Notes under the pieces: generated by a model
Databases searched by the model: none
Told to the model about the DNA's origin: nothing
What the model saw: the letters and a program-made list of their open reading frames with translations, nothing else
Origin: Pseudomonas sp. R5(2019)
GTDB lineage: Bacteria > Pseudomonadota > Gammaproteobacteria > Pseudomonadales > Pseudomonadaceae
Reading direction: 5' to 3'
Assembly (NCBI RefSeq): GCF_009905435.1
Contig: NZ_JAAAMT010000016.1
Location: 43,952-107,951, forward strand
DNA: 64,000 bases
In this document: piece after piece, positions 25,326 through 34,565 of the stretch
Layout of the letters: the number at the start of each line of letters is the position of its first letter
How positions within the stretch are numbered: position 1 is the first letter of the stretch
Position numbers and translations under genes: made by a program

Positions 25326-25700
25326 ATGCCTCATCTGCATCTGGAGTACACCGATAACCTGCCGCAATTAAACGCCGATTCGATATTGCAGCGACTCAAC
25401 CACGCGCTCGTCGCCAGTGGCCAGTTCGGCAATGAGGCCGATATCAAGAGCCGGGCCGTCAAACTGGAGTGTTTCAGGGTGGGTACCCGTCCCGAGGAAC
25501 GTGCGTTTATCCACGTGAAGCTGGCGATCCTCAGCGGGCGTTCGCCCGAGGTAAAAAAACAGGTGTCCGAAAGCCTGCTGGCGGTGCTCACGGAGTCGCT
25601 GCAGTGGCCAGAGGCGCTGGAGATCCAGCTGTGTGTCGAGGTGCTGGATATTGATCGGGATTCGTATACCAAGACCTCGTTCATCGGCTCCGGGGCGTGA
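25326..25700 (+). CDS. 5-carboxymethyl-2-hydroxymuconate isomerase-like protein
   Basis: This CHMI-family protein has 124 residues. It begins MPHLHLEYTDNL, leaving the family's N-terminal proline (Pro2) after Met removal, as in tautomerase-like enzymes. Further family stretches are KLECFRVG and FIHVKLAILSGRSPEVKKQVSE. In homoprotocatechuate degradation CHMI isomerises carboxymethyl-hydroxymuconate, but no other genes of that pathway are nearby, so here it is an orphan member whose substrate may differ. Confidence 0.85.
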   Translation: MPHLHLEYTDNLPQLNADSILQRLNHALVASGQFGNEADIKSRAVKLECFRVGTRPEERAFIHVKLAILSGRSPEVKKQVSESLLAVLTESLQWPEALEIQLCVEVLDIDRDSYTKTSFIGSGA

Positions 25701-25788
25701 GACTGGCTCGCAGGTGCTCCTGTCGAGTCGATGCCCAGCAATGCCCGGCGCCGATATATACTGCGCGCCATTGTTCAAGGAGAGCCTC

Positions 25789-26922
25789 GTGGCCATCGAC
25801 ATTCACTGGATTCGCGACGACGCCAGCCTCGCCAGCCATTGCGCGCAATGGCAGCATTTGCCTTACATCGCACTCGACACCGAGTTCATGCGGGTCGACA
25901 CCTTCTACCCGATCGCCGGCTTGATCCAGGTTGGGGATGGCCAGCGCGCCTTCCTGATCGATCCGTTGACGATCAATGACTGGCAGCCGCTTGCCGCCTT
26001 GCTGGAAAACCCGGCCCTGATCAAAGTGCTGCATGCGTGCAGTGAAGACCTCGAGGTGTTGCTGCGCCTGATCGGCAGCCTGCCCGAGCCCTTGTTCGAT
26101 ACCCAGTTGGCCGCCGCCTACCTGAACCTGGGTTTCTCGATGGGTTACTCGCGCCTGGTGCAGGAGGTGCTGAGCATTGAGCTGCCCAAGGGCGAGACCC
26201 GCTCTGACTGGTTGCAGCGCCCACTGTCCGAGACCCAGATCAGCTACGCCGCCGAAGATGCAGTGCACCTGGCCGAGGTCTACGAGCAGCTGCGCCCCAA
26301 GTTGTCCGAGGAGAAATTTGCCTGGGTGCTGGAAGATGGCGCCGAGCTGGTGGCGCAACTGCGCCGCGAAATCGACCCGAACGAGCTGTACCGCGACGCC
26401 AAGCTTGCCTGGAAGCTTTCCCGCGCGCAGTTGGCGGTGTTGCGCGAACTCTGCGCCTGGCGCGAGCGCGAGGCTCGTGCCCGCGACCTGCCACGTAACC
26501 GCATCATCCGCGAAAACGCCCTGTGGCCATTGGCCCGCACCCAGCCGGACAATCTGGCGGCACTGGCGAAAATCGAAGACATGCACCCGCGCACGGTGCG
26601 CCAGGACGGTGAGTTCCTGTTGGGCCTGATCAAGCAGGCCGCCGCCATCCCGCCCGCCGACTGGCCACCGGCCTTGCCCGAGCCCTTGCCGATCGAAGCC
26701 TCGGCGGTGCTCAAGCAATTGCGCAGCATCGGCCAGGCCGAAGCCGAGCGCCTGCACATCGCGCCTGAGCTGATGCTGCGCAAGAAAACCCTGGAAGCCT
26801 TGCTCAAGACCGGCTTCCCCAATGGTCCCTATCAATTGCCCGATTCGCTGCGCGGCTGGCGCCGTGAGCTGATGGGTCAGGCGCTGCTCGACAGTCTCGC
26901 CAGCGCTGGAGAACAAGCATGA
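25789..26922 (+). CDS. rnd: Ribonuclease D
   Basis: This 3'-5' exoribonuclease acts on tRNA precursors and other small RNAs and has 377 residues. The DEDD exonuclease motifs are visible: ALDTEFMR (Exo I, near residue 27), [11 protein letters not shown] (Exo II) and [14 protein letters not shown] (Exo III, YxxxD). One or two HRDC domains follow ([19 protein letters not shown] onward). I chose the GTG at 25789 with AAGGAGA upstream. The frame is open further back, but that part translates intergenic DNA. It overlaps the YcgL gene by four bases. Confidence 0.93.
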   Translation: MAIDIHWIRDDASLASHCAQWQHLPYIALDTEFMRVDTFYPIAGLIQVGDGQRAFLIDPLTINDWQPLAALLENPALIKVLHACSEDLEVLLRLIGSLPEPLFDTQLAAAYLNLGFSMGYSRLVQEVLSIELPKGETRSDWLQRPLSETQISYAAEDAVHLAEVYEQLRPKLSEEKFAWVLEDGAELVAQLRREIDPNELYRDAKLAWKLSRAQLAVLRELCAWREREARARDLPRNRIIRENALWPLARTQPDNLAALAKIEDMHPRTVRQDGEFLLGLIKQAAAIPPADWPPALPEPLPIEASAVLKQLRSIGQAEAERLHIAPELMLRKKTLEALLKTGFPNGPYQLPDSLRGWRRELMGQALLDSLASAGEQA

Positions 26923-27212
26923 AACAGATTTGCTCCATCTACAAAAGCCCGCGCAAGAACGAAATGTACCTCTACGTGCGCAAGGCCGATGCCCTCAAGC
27001 ATGTGCCCGAAGGCCTGCTGGTGGCCTTTGGCACCCCTCGTCACACCTTCGACCTGGTGCTCTCGCCCGAGCGTAAACTGGCTCGTGAAGACATCGAGGT
27101 GGTGTTGGCCAACCTGGAAAAGCAGGGCTACCACCTGCAAATGCCGCCTGCCGAAGACGAGTACATCGAGCATTTGCCTGAAGAACTGTTGCGTCGCAAC
27201 GACCCGGTCTGA
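26919..27212 (+). CDS. YcgL-domain protein
   Basis: This YcgL-family protein has 97 residues, with the family start [20 protein letters not shown] and the conserved [12 protein letters not shown] near the end. It is small and cytoplasmic, with no established reaction. It is coupled to rnd by a four-base ATGA overlap, a conserved arrangement in gammaproteobacteria that suggests a link with RNA metabolism. A terminator hairpin follows. Confidence 0.9.
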   Translation: MKQICSIYKSPRKNEMYLYVRKADALKHVPEGLLVAFGTPRHTFDLVLSPERKLAREDIEVVLANLEKQGYHLQMPPAEDEYIEHLPEELLRRNDPV

Positions 27213-27247
27213 GACCTGGCAGCCAGGCACACCCGTCAGGTATTTCA

Positions 27248-27300
27248 GGCCGTGGCCAGCACAGCGGAACACACCGCGGCTGGCCGCGGCCTTGGTTTTT
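27248..27300 (+). terminator. Terminator after rnd-ycgL
   Basis: GGCCGTGGCCAGC (27248-27260) pairs with GCTGGCCGCGGCC (27279-27291) through one G-U pair and is followed by a T-rich tail ending in TTTTT. It lies just before the next gene's start at 27320. Confidence 0.65.
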
Positions 27301-27319
27301 GGGAAGGTTTTTACACACC

Positions 27320-28252
27320 ATGCGTGTTTTGATCGCTGAACAGGATTACGCCCTCTACGCCACCTTGCTGGGCGAGGCTGCACCGGACCTGGACATCATG
27401 ACCAGCGGCGATTCGGCGGTGCTCTCGCAGCTGGCGAGCGATTGCCCGGTCTGGCTGGGGCAGCCGGATCTCTTGGCCACCCTGCTGCGACAGGGCCATC
27501 AGCCGCAATGGCTGCAGTCGACCTGGGCGGGCATCACGCCGTTGCTGGCTGAAGGGCTGCAGCGTGACTATCGCCTGACCCGGGCGGTCGGGATCTTTGG
27601 CCAGGTCATGGCCGAATACGTGCTGACCTACATGCTTGGCCACGAGCGCGAAGTGCTGGCGCGGTTGGTCAGCCAGGTCGAGCGCAAGTGGGATAACCGC
27701 ACGGGGCCGGGCCTTGCCGGGCGGCGGGCGCTGATTGTCGGCACGGGTGATATCGGCCAGTGCGTGGCCGAGTTTCTGCAGCCCTTTGGCGTCAAGGTTT
27801 ACGGCATCGCCAGCGAAGCTCGCGAGCAGGCGCCGTTTATCGAAGTGGCCGGGCTTGACGAGCTGGGCCGTCTGGCAGGGGAGGTGGATTACGTGATCAA
27901 CCTGTTGCCGGATACGCCTGCGACTCACGACCTGTACGACGCCGCGCTGTTTGCCCGTTTCAACCCCGATGCGTTGTTCATCAATGCCGGGCGCGGTGTT
28001 GCCGTGGTCGATGGCGCCCTGGTCGAGGCGCTGAAACTGGGCCATCTGGCGGGCGCGGTGATCGACGTCTGCCGCCAGGAGCCACTGCCGCAACAGCATC
28101 CGTTCTGGACGGCCTGGGGCCTGTTGTTGACCGGCCACAGTTCGGCACCCACCTCGCCGACGGCGATGGTGCAGTTGTTCGTGGAAAACCTGCAGGCCTG
28201 GCGCCAGGGCAGCGCGTTGCGTGGCGAAGTGGATTTTTCCCGGGGCTACTGA
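27320..28252 (+). CDS. D-isomer-specific 2-hydroxyacid dehydrogenase
   Basis: This NAD(P)-dependent 2-hydroxyacid dehydrogenase (glyoxylate/hydroxypyruvate reductase type) has 310 residues. The dinucleotide motif is [15 protein letters not shown] near residue 143. The catalytic Arg is in NAGRG, the Glu in CRQEPL, and the His in LTGHSSAP. It reduces 2-oxo acids such as glyoxylate or hydroxypyruvate; the exact substrate is not readable. The ATG at 27320 is preferred over an upstream start in the terminator tail. A second paralogue of this family lies at 49201. Confidence 0.87.
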   Translation: MRVLIAEQDYALYATLLGEAAPDLDIMTSGDSAVLSQLASDCPVWLGQPDLLATLLRQGHQPQWLQSTWAGITPLLAEGLQRDYRLTRAVGIFGQVMAEYVLTYMLGHEREVLARLVSQVERKWDNRTGPGLAGRRALIVGTGDIGQCVAEFLQPFGVKVYGIASEAREQAPFIEVAGLDELGRLAGEVDYVINLLPDTPATHDLYDAALFARFNPDALFINAGRGVAVVDGALVEALKLGHLAGAVIDVCRQEPLPQQHPFWTAWGLLLTGHSSAPTSPTAMVQLFVENLQAWRQGSALRGEVDFSRGY

Positions 28253-28316
28253 AAAAGCGCTGGCGGTGCGCCACAGCGCTGTTGCAGCGTCAACTTTGAA
28301 TCAGGATTTACCTACC

Positions 28317-28766
28317 ATGACCGTTAATGTCGAACCCTTCTGGCTGCGCAAGACCCTCGAGCAACTCAACCCCACCGAGTGGGAGTCGCTCTGCGATGGG
28401 TGCGGCCTGTGCTGCCTGCAAAAGCTTGAGGACGAAGACGACAACAGCGTCTACTACACCCGCATCGCCTGCAAGTTGCTGGACCTGAAGACCTGCCAGT
28501 GCAGCGACTACAGCCATCGCATGGAAAAAGTGCCCGATTGCATCCAGCTCACGCCCGGCAAAGCCGATCAGTTCAAGTGGCTGCCGCCCACCTGCGGCTA
28601 CCGCCTGGTCAGCGAGGGCAAGGACCTGCCAGGCTGGCACCATCTGGTCAGCGGCGACCGCAAGCAAGTCCACAAAAAGCGTATTTCCCAGTCTGGCCGC
28701 ATGCTCAGTGAAGAAGCAGTGCCTGAGGACGATTGGGAGGATTACCTGATTTTCCGCGCTGGCTGA
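28317..28766 (+). CDS. YcgN-family (UPF0260) cysteine-cluster protein
   Basis: This 149-residue protein of the YcgN/UPF0260 family belongs to the wider zinc- or iron-binding CxxCxxCC group. The signature [10 protein letters not shown] is near residues 26-35, and further cysteines appear in [12 protein letters not shown] and PDCIQL. Metal binding is expected but the function is unknown. The ATG at 28317 gives the normal family length. It lies 64 bases after the dehydrogenase gene. Confidence 0.9.
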   Translation: MTVNVEPFWLRKTLEQLNPTEWESLCDGCGLCCLQKLEDEDDNSVYYTRIACKLLDLKTCQCSDYSHRMEKVPDCIQLTPGKADQFKWLPPTCGYRLVSEGKDLPGWHHLVSGDRKQVHKKRISQSGRMLSEEAVPEDDWEDYLIFRAG

Positions 28767-28856
28767 GCAGTTTGTGCAAGATTCGATGTTCGCAGGCACC
28801 GCGCAGCTGAACCATCACCCTATGGGAGATTCTATGGTTGACTGCCATTTTTTTGG

Positions 28857-28993
28857 TGTAGGAGCCGAGCTTGTCGGGGCGCCGAACCGTCGCGATGCAG
28901 GCACCACGGTATTTCTGGCACACCGGACCGCCGCGAATGAGGACACCGCAGTTTTTCAGTGGTTGCGCGTCATCGTTCATCGCGGGCAAGCCC
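28857..28993. repeat. REP pair, interrupted in its right arm
   Basis: The left arm begins TGTAGGAGCCGAGCTTG at 28857. The right arm's CATCGCGGGCAAGCCC ends at 28993 and resumes as GGGCAAGCCCGGCTCC at 29210, because a small mobile element is inserted there. Confidence 0.8.
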
Positions 28994-29209
28994 CAATGCC
29001 GGTCAGTTAAGGAATAGAACGACGAAACCCTTGTAGGAGCGGACCTGGCCGCGATGGGCTGCGCAGCAGCCCCCGAGGCCGGTGATATCAACGACAAGCC
29101 CTGGGAGTGCGGGTGGTTTCAGAGTCGCCGGGGCCGCTTCGCAGCCCATCGCGGCCGGGTCCGCTCCTACATGGACGTCTGTGTTCCGATCCTTAACTGA
29201 CTGGCATTG
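28994..29209. mobile_element. MITE-like element, copy 1 (216 bp, distinct interior)
   Basis: The element is bounded by CAATGCCGGTCAGTTAAGG at the left and the inverted CCTTAACTGACTGGCATTG at the right (one mismatch in 19). A 10-bp direct repeat GGGCAAGCCC flanks it (28984-28993 and 29210-29219). It carries no transposase gene. The interior is a REP pair of a GTAGGAGCGG type that differs from the interior of the two 169-bp copies at 35196 and 57587. Confidence 0.88.
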
Positions 29210-29311
29210 GGGCAAGCCCGGCTCCTACTAGATCAAAAGCATGGCAGGCAAGCACTGCACCCACAAAAGCACGCTCTCACAACTAATGCGAAGATTGTAG
29301 GCCCCTCAGGT

Positions 29312-29686
29312 TCAAGAAACCTTCGGATTCTCCAGCGAATCATTCCCCGTCACAGTCGCCGTGCCCGTTGCCGCCTGGGCACTGGATTTCAACATCCCCA
29401 GCTCTTCCCCCGCCCGCTCAATCCGCGTACGCGCTGCATCGAAATCCCGGCGATTTTTCTCCAGCAGGCTCTTGGTCGCGCTGTGGCCGGTCAGGCCGCG
29501 GGCCAGGGCCACGCCGCCGATGGCGATCTGCACCAGGCCGAACAGGCCACCTCGGCGCAGGCCCTTGCCGACCATGATCACGCCGCCGGCGACGGAGCTG
29601 GCACGTTCCCAGCCGTGCACGTTGTGTTCAGGCTTGCTCTGGAAGGGGGTGGCCTCGATAAGGTCCACAGGATTGCGGTCGCGCAT
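29312..29686 (-). CDS. Small inner-membrane protein, DUF2892/YgaP-like
   Basis: This 124-residue protein has a hydrophobic central hairpin (VAGGVIMVGKGLRRGGLFGLVQIAIGGVAL, about residues 33-63) flanked by charged ends, typical of the small DUF2892-like membrane family. The C-terminal half (KNRRDFDAARTRIERAGEEL) is probably helical and cytoplasmic. I chose the ATG at 29686, eight bases after AGGAG, over the TTG two codons upstream. Function unknown. Confidence 0.75.
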   Translation of the reverse strand: MRDRNPVDLIEATPFQSKPEHNVHGWERASSVAGGVIMVGKGLRRGGLFGLVQIAIGGVALARGLTGHSATKSLLEKNRRDFDAARTRIERAGEELGMLKSSAQAATGTATVTGNDSLENPKVS

Positions 29687-29771
29687 GGTCAATCTCCTGG
29701 GCAGTGCTGCTAAGGGTGATATTCAACTGACTGCCCAGCCCCAGCGCTGTTCCATCGGACCTGGCGTTTTC

Positions 29772-30242
29772 TCACTTGAACTTGGGCCCCGAGCGGGTGT
29801 TGAGGCCTTTGGCCATACGATCGTAGAGCACCACGTTGACGGTGGCCGCCAGGTTCATGCAACCGGTGGTGGGGATGTAGATGGTCTCTTCACACCAGTC
29901 GCGAACGCTCTGGTCCAGCGTGCCATCTTCGGGGCCGAAGATGTAGATGGCACGGTCGGGGTGGGTGTACTCGGGCAGCGGGCGGGCGCCCTCGACCAGT
30001 TCCACCGCGACCGGCGTGCAGCCCAGCGGGATGATTTTTTGCAGATCATCGATGCCGATCAGCGGGATGTCGTAATGCACCCGCTTGGTATCGGTCACGA
30101 AGTCACGGGCGCGTTCATAGCGCTTGCCGGTGTAGAACACCGAGTTCACACCGTAGCAACCGGCGGCGCGCATGACCGAGCCGACGTTCTCCGCTGATTT
30201 GGGGTTGAACAGACCGATGCAGCTATACCGTTTATTCGCCAC
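29772..30242 (-). CDS. TrmH/SpoU-family RNA methyltransferase
   Basis: This S-adenosylmethionine-dependent RNA ribose methyltransferase of the SPOUT class has 156 residues. The family motifs are NPKSAENVGSVMRAA (motif 1, near residue 13), IYIFGPEDGTL (motif 2) and PTTGCMNLAATVNVVLYD (motif 3, the knot that binds AdoMet). It is a minimal domain without an N-terminal RNA-binding extension. The start is a GTG. The target nucleotide is not readable, but tRNA is most likely. It is a single gene, with DUF2892-like and YajD genes on either side on the same strand. Confidence 0.9.
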   Translation of the reverse strand: MANKRYSCIGLFNPKSAENVGSVMRAAGCYGVNSVFYTGKRYERARDFVTDTKRVHYDIPLIGIDDLQKIIPLGCTPVAVELVEGARPLPEYTHPDRAIYIFGPEDGTLDQSVRDWCEETIYIPTTGCMNLAATVNVVLYDRMAKGLNTRSGPKFK

Positions 30243-30293
30243 AAGCCTGGCCCTTTCGAAAAAGGGCGATTATACGGACTGAGTGGCGAACGA

Positions 30294-30665
30294 TCAGTCT
30301 TTCTTCATCAGTTCGGCCAGCGCGGCAAACGGGTTGTGCGTGACCTTGGCGGCCTTGGGCGTGCTCAGCGAGCCTTCGGCGTAGTACTGCTGATCGGTAT
30401 AACGGGCGTGTTCGTTATCGTGGCAATACAGGCACAGCAGCTCCCAGTTGGAACCGTCCTGGGGGTTGTTGTCGTGGTTGTGGTCGCGATGGTGCACGGT
30501 CAGCTCGCTCAGGCGCTTGCCGGAAAACTCACGAGCGCAGCGGCCGCAGACGTGCGGGTACATTTTCAGGGCTTTGTCGCGGTAACCCATCTCGCGGTCG
30601 CGCTGGGCATCGGCCAGGATGCGATCGAGCTTGGCGGTGTTGGAGGGCGGTGTTGCGGTGCTCAT
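30294..30665 (-). CDS. YajD-like HNH nuclease
   Basis: This 123-residue protein contains an HNH nuclease domain of the YajD type. It has a zinc-type CGRC pair, then the catalytic region LTVHHRDHNHDNNPQDGSNW, then LCLYCHDNEH. The N-terminal helix (DRILADAQRDREMGYRDKAL) is also family-typical. The ATG at 30665 gives the usual length. It is a housekeeping gene of unknown cellular role. Confidence 0.88.
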   Translation of the reverse strand: MSTATPPSNTAKLDRILADAQRDREMGYRDKALKMYPHVCGRCAREFSGKRLSELTVHHRDHNHDNNPQDGSNWELLCLYCHDNEHARYTDQQYYAEGSLSTPKAAKVTHNPFAALAELMKKD

Positions 30666-30798
30666 GGTCTCACCTTTGAGTCTTGGATCACGGTTATGGC
30701 TCAAGTCTAGCGCGTTCATTAGGGTTTCGGGCAGGCAACTTCCAGGCTTTGGAGTAGCCTAAGGAGTGCCAGGTGTCTCTGGCGAGAGAGGCTAATCG

Positions 30799-31125
30799 AT
30801 GCGTGCAATGTTGTGGCTGATAGCGGCCAGTGCATTGGCCAGTATGTGGGTCAGTTGCGGGGTCGGCGCCGAGGATCTGCAACCTCGGCCGGTGACCATC
30901 CCGTCGCCCGGGGCGCCCGGTACCGCGACGCCTACACCTTATCCCCAGGTGGTGGTCCCCAGTGTGCCCAGGGCAGGTGGCATCAGCGGCCCCCATGCGC
31001 CGCTGCTGCCGCCGATCAAGGTGCCAGGGCCGCCGCCCAAGGATCAGCCGTTGCCCGGGCTGAGCCCGGACGATGAACGGCTGTCGGACGACGAGTCACG
31101 AGTCAAGCCAGCCCCAAAGCCTTGA
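30799..31125 (+). CDS. Small proline-rich secreted protein
   Basis: This 108-residue protein begins with a clear signal peptide (MLWLIAASALASMWVSCGVGA). The mature part is very Pro-rich and probably extended (PGPPPKDQPLPGLSPDDERL). It is likely periplasmic or, if the cysteine at about residue 20 is lipidated, a lipoprotein, though the lipobox is imperfect. Its 3' end overlaps the 3' end of the opposite oligopeptidase gene by 23 bases. No family with known function is recognised. Confidence 0.65.
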   Translation: MRAMLWLIAASALASMWVSCGVGAEDLQPRPVTIPSPGAPGTATPTPYPQVVVPSVPRAGGISGPHAPLLPPIKVPGPPPKDQPLPGLSPDDERLSDDESRVKPAPKP

Positions 31126-33145
31126 ACACGAAGCCGTACTCCAGCGCCACATCGCGCAGCCCCTGATAGCGTCCGCTCATGCCGCCATGGCCGGCGCCCA
31201 GCTCGGTCCTGAGCAGCAGCAGATTGTCGTCTGTCTTGAGGGTGCGCAACTTCGCCACCCACTTTGCCGCCTCCCAATACTGAACCCGGCTGTCGTTATA
31301 GCCGGCGATCACCAACATGGCCGGGTAAGCCTGGGCACGCACGTTTTCGTAAGGCGCGTAGCTCTTGATCCGCTCGTACACGTCGGGCGCTTCAGGGTTG
31401 CCCCACTCGTCGTACTCGGTGACAGTCAGCGGCAGGTCCGGGTCGAGCATGGTGTTCAGCACGTCGACGAACGGCACTTCGGTGATGGCGGCGGCGAACA
31501 GCTCCGGGCGCTGATTCAGCACCGCGCCGATCAACAGGCCACCGGCGCTGCCACCGCTGATCGCCAGCTGATCGGCACGCGTATGGCCTTCGGCGATCAG
31601 GTGTTCGGCGCAGGCGATAAAGTCGTTGAAGGTGTTGGTCTTGTGTTCCTGCTTGCCGGCCCGGTACCAGGCTTCGCCCAGCTCGCCGCCGCCGCGCACG
31701 TGGGCAATGGCGAAGGCCACGCCGCGTTCGAGCAGGCTCAGGCGGGCATGGGAGAACCACGGGTCGAGGCTCTCGCCGTAGGCGCCATAACCATACAGGT
31801 AAAGCGGGACCGGCTGGCCCTGGTCCTTGCGGCGCTGGACCAGGCTGATCGGCACCCGGGTGCCGTCCGGGGCGGTGGCCCACAGGCGCTGGCTGACATA
31901 ATCGTCGGCGGCGAAGGTGCCGAGTACTGGGGTCTCTTTCAGCACTTTCTGGGCGCCGTCTGCCAGTGTCAGCTGACGAACCTGGGCCGGTCGATTGAGC
32001 GATTCGTAGCGCAGGCGAATCTGCGCGCTGGCGAACTCCAGGGTGTCTTGCACATGCAAGCTGTAGACCACGTCAGGCAGTTCCACCTGGTAAGGCTTGC
32101 CGACGCGTGGGTGCACCTCGATGATCGACAAGCCGCGTTCGCGCAGGCTCAAGGTCACACCTTCGGCGTTCAGGCTGACCCCTTCGAGCATGATGGCGTT
32201 GCGGTGGGCGATCAGCGGTAGCCACCGCTCGCGAGTCGGCACGCCTTGGTCGGGGGCGGTGTACAGGGCGAAATTGATGCCGTCCTGATTGGTGCGGATA
32301 AACCAGCGCCAGGCGCCATCGAGCTGGCCGTGATCGGGGTAGTACTCGTGGCCCTCAACCCGTGGCGCCAGGCAGGCGAAGGGCTGTTGTGGCTGGTCGG
32401 CATCGAGCACCCAGGCTTCGCTGGTGGTCTTGCTGTTGAGCAGCAGCACCAGTTGGCGCTCGGAGCTTGAGCGGTAGCAGTGCAGGAAGAAACGCCCGTC
32501 GGTCTCTTCGAAAACCTTGTCGGCGGTCCCGCTGCCCAGGGTATGGCGGTAGAGCATGTGCGGCCGGTGGGTGTCATCCAGCTCGGTGAAAAACACGGTC
32601 TGGCTGTCGTTGGCCCAGGTCATGCTGCCGTCGCAATCATCGAACGGCAGCTCCTGGATCACGCCAGTCGCCAGCTCCTTGACGTACAGGCGATAGACCT
32701 CGTCGCCCGTGGTGTCCAGGCTGTACGCCAGGCGCTGATGGTCGGGGCTGACGTTGAAGGTCCCCAGCGACAGGAAACCACCGGCGGCCAGCTCGTTGGG
32801 GTCGAGCAGCAGCTGTTCCTGGCTTTCATCGACGCCCAGGCTGTCGTCGGCCGGGCGCGGGCAGCGGTAGTGACGGGCATATTCGTCGCCCGCGGTGGTG
32901 CGGGTGTAATACAGGTGCGGCCCCCACGGCGAGGGCAGCGACAGGTCGGTCTCGAGAATGCGGCCCTTGATCTCCTCGAACAGCTGCTCGCGCAAAGCGG
33001 CCTGGTCGGCCAGTTGCGCTTCCTGGTAGGCGTTCTCGGCCTTGAGGTAGTCAAGCACGTCTTTGTCGTCGCGCTCCTGCAGCCAGGCATAGGGATCGGG
33101 GCCTTGGGCTTTGCGGGCGATTGGGGCGGTGAGGGATGCGGACAT
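31103..33145 (-). CDS. ptrB: Oligopeptidase B (S9A serine peptidase)
   Basis: This cytoplasmic serine oligopeptidase of the prolyl oligopeptidase family cleaves short peptides after basic residues and has 680 residues. An N-terminal seven-bladed propeller (about 70-400) is followed by an alpha/beta hydrolase domain. The catalytic serine is in ISGGSAGGLLIG, the aspartate in AGYNDSRVQYWE, and the histidine in GAGHGGMSGR. The ATG at 33145 starts MSASLTAPIARKAQGPDPYAWLQ, as usual for the family; a longer frame upstream is not supported. It converges with and slightly overlaps the proline-rich protein gene. Confidence 0.94.
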   Translation of the reverse strand: MSASLTAPIARKAQGPDPYAWLQERDDKDVLDYLKAENAYQEAQLADQAALREQLFEEIKGRILETDLSLPSPWGPHLYYTRTTAGDEYARHYRCPRPADDSLGVDESQEQLLLDPNELAAGGFLSLGTFNVSPDHQRLAYSLDTTGDEVYRLYVKELATGVIQELPFDDCDGSMTWANDSQTVFFTELDDTHRPHMLYRHTLGSGTADKVFEETDGRFFLHCYRSSSERQLVLLLNSKTTSEAWVLDADQPQQPFACLAPRVEGHEYYPDHGQLDGAWRWFIRTNQDGINFALYTAPDQGVPTRERWLPLIAHRNAIMLEGVSLNAEGVTLSLRERGLSIIEVHPRVGKPYQVELPDVVYSLHVQDTLEFASAQIRLRYESLNRPAQVRQLTLADGAQKVLKETPVLGTFAADDYVSQRLWATAPDGTRVPISLVQRRKDQGQPVPLYLYGYGAYGESLDPWFSHARLSLLERGVAFAIAHVRGGGELGEAWYRAGKQEHKTNTFNDFIACAEHLIAEGHTRADQLAISGGSAGGLLIGAVLNQRPELFAAAITEVPFVDVLNTMLDPDLPLTVTEYDEWGNPEAPDVYERIKSYAPYENVRAQAYPAMLVIAGYNDSRVQYWEAAKWVAKLRTLKTDDNLLLLRTELGAGHGGMSGRYQGLRDVALEYGFVFKALGLA

Positions 33146-33263
33146 GCGCGGCTCTCTTTGACGGGGCAGGGTGTGCGTTCGGCAGGGCATGCGGGTTGGG
33201 CGCGCCGAGACGCTCAAAAGTCGTTATCATAAGCGCCTGTTTGCCTACCTTGCCACGGAAGCC

Positions 33264-33749
33264 ATGACCGAGAACGATTATCTGCTCGCCTGGGGCCTTT
33301 ATGCCTTTGCCGCCCTGGGCTGCCTGTTGGTATGGCTGCGCCTGACCCGCTGGATGTGGCGCTGGTTGCGTGAGCCAATGCGCCTGTTGATGGCCGTGTT
33401 GCTGCTGACGCCAACCATTATCGACCCGGTCAAGGAAAAATTCGCCCCCGCCATCGCCATTACCGCCCTGGACTTGATGTTCAAGGTCGGCAACAACGCC
33501 TGGCGGGCGATTTCCGACCTCGCCATGTACGGCATGATCGCCTTTGGCCTTTATCTGTTGTTCGTGCTGGCGCGCTGGCCGCTGGAGCGCCGCGCTGCTG
33601 CCCGCCGCGAGCAGGTCGCCGCCCAGCAGGGCGCTGAGCCGCCGATGCCGGACGGGCCTTTTTCCGCCGACCGTGACGACCGCTACGGGCGTACCCCGCC
33701 CGCACCGCCGGCGCCGGCCGGGCATGCCCGGATCGAACCGCGCCTGTAA
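33264..33749 (+). CDS. Small inner-membrane protein of unknown function
   Basis: This 161-residue protein has three hydrophobic segments (LLAWGLYAFAALGCLLVWL, LLMAVLLLTPTII and LAMYGMIAFGLYLLFVL) and a hydrophilic, Pro- and Arg-rich cytoplasmic tail (about residues 110-161). The ATG at 33264 is chosen from conserved-looking length. The gene is followed 28 bases later by the amidotransferase gene and may be co-transcribed with it. I do not recognise a functional family. Confidence 0.7.
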   Translation: MTENDYLLAWGLYAFAALGCLLVWLRLTRWMWRWLREPMRLLMAVLLLTPTIIDPVKEKFAPAIAITALDLMFKVGNNAWRAISDLAMYGMIAFGLYLLFVLARWPLERRAAARREQVAAQQGAEPPMPDGPFSADRDDRYGRTPPAPPAPAGHARIEPRL

Positions 33750-33777
33750 GCCTGTCGCCTGAAGCGAGAACCAAGCC

Positions 33778-34554
33778 ATGTGTGAACTGCTGGGCATGAG
33801 CGCCAACGTGCCGACCGATATCGTCTTCAGCTTTACCGGGCTGATGCAACGCGGCGGCCGTACCGGCCCGCACCGCGACGGTTGGGGCATCGGCTTCTAC
33901 GAGGGGCGCGGCTTGCGCCTGTTCCAGGACCCGGCCGCCAGCAGCGAGTCGGAAGTCGCGCAGCTGGTGCAGCGCTACCCGATCAAGAGTGAAGTGGTGA
34001 TCGGCCATATTCGCCAGGCCAACGTCGGCAAGGTCTGCCTCTCCAATACCCACCCTTTTGTCCGTGAGCTGTGGGGCCGTAACTGGTGCTTTGCCCACAA
34101 CGGCCAGCTGGCGGGTTTCGATCCCCAGGCCACGTTCTACCGCCCGGTGGGAGATACCGATAGCGAGGCGGCGTTCTGCGATTTGCTCAATCGCATTCGC
34201 ACGGCATTTCCCGAGCCGGTCGAGGTCGAAGTGTTGTTGCCGGAATTGGTTGCGGCCTGTGCCCAATACCGTCACCAGGGCGTTTTCAATTGCCTGCTCA
34301 GTGATGGCGACTGGCTGTTCTGCTTTTGCTCGACCAAACTGGCACATATCACCCGGCGCGCTCCGTTCGGTCCGGCCCGATTGAAGGATGTCGATGTGAT
34401 CGTCGATTTCCAGGCCGAAACCACGCCGGATGACGTGGTCACCGTGATCGCCACCGAGCCGTTGACCGAAAACGAGACCTGGAACCGCTACGAACCCGGT
34501 CAATGGAGCCTCTGGCGCCGGGGGGAACGGGTCAGCGAGGGCCGCACAGACTAG
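33778..34554 (+). CDS. Class II glutamine amidotransferase (YafJ-like)
   Basis: This N-terminal nucleophile glutamine amidotransferase of the YafJ type has 258 residues. After Met removal Cys2 (MCELLGMSA) becomes the nucleophile. Family landmarks include GPHRDGWGIGFYEG, IGHIRQANVG, SNTHPFVRELWGRNW and FAHNGQL. It would hydrolyse glutamine to release ammonia, but no acceptor domain is present, and the physiological role of YafJ is not firmly known. Confidence 0.9.
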   Translation: MCELLGMSANVPTDIVFSFTGLMQRGGRTGPHRDGWGIGFYEGRGLRLFQDPAASSESEVAQLVQRYPIKSEVVIGHIRQANVGKVCLSNTHPFVRELWGRNWCFAHNGQLAGFDPQATFYRPVGDTDSEAAFCDLLNRIRTAFPEPVEVEVLLPELVAACAQYRHQGVFNCLLSDGDWLFCFCSTKLAHITRRAPFGPARLKDVDVIVDFQAETTPDDVVTVIATEPLTENETWNRYEPGQWSLWRRGERVSEGRTD

Positions 34555-34565
34555 GGAAGAGCGTT

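Larger units (their letters stand above)
28767..29311. other. Repeat-filled intergenic region
   Basis: There is no gene in these 545 bases. The stretch holds a REP pair (left arm at 28857-28900, right arm split at 28975-28993 and 29210-29230). A 216-bp element with terminal inverted repeats (28994-29209) is inserted in the right arm. The remaining 80 bases next to the DUF2892-like gene show nothing recognisable. Confidence 0.8.

Noticed and set aside
25326..25700. Part of a homoprotocatechuate degradation operon
   Set aside because: No other gene of that pathway is near the CHMI-like gene, so only an orphan isomerase can be claimed.
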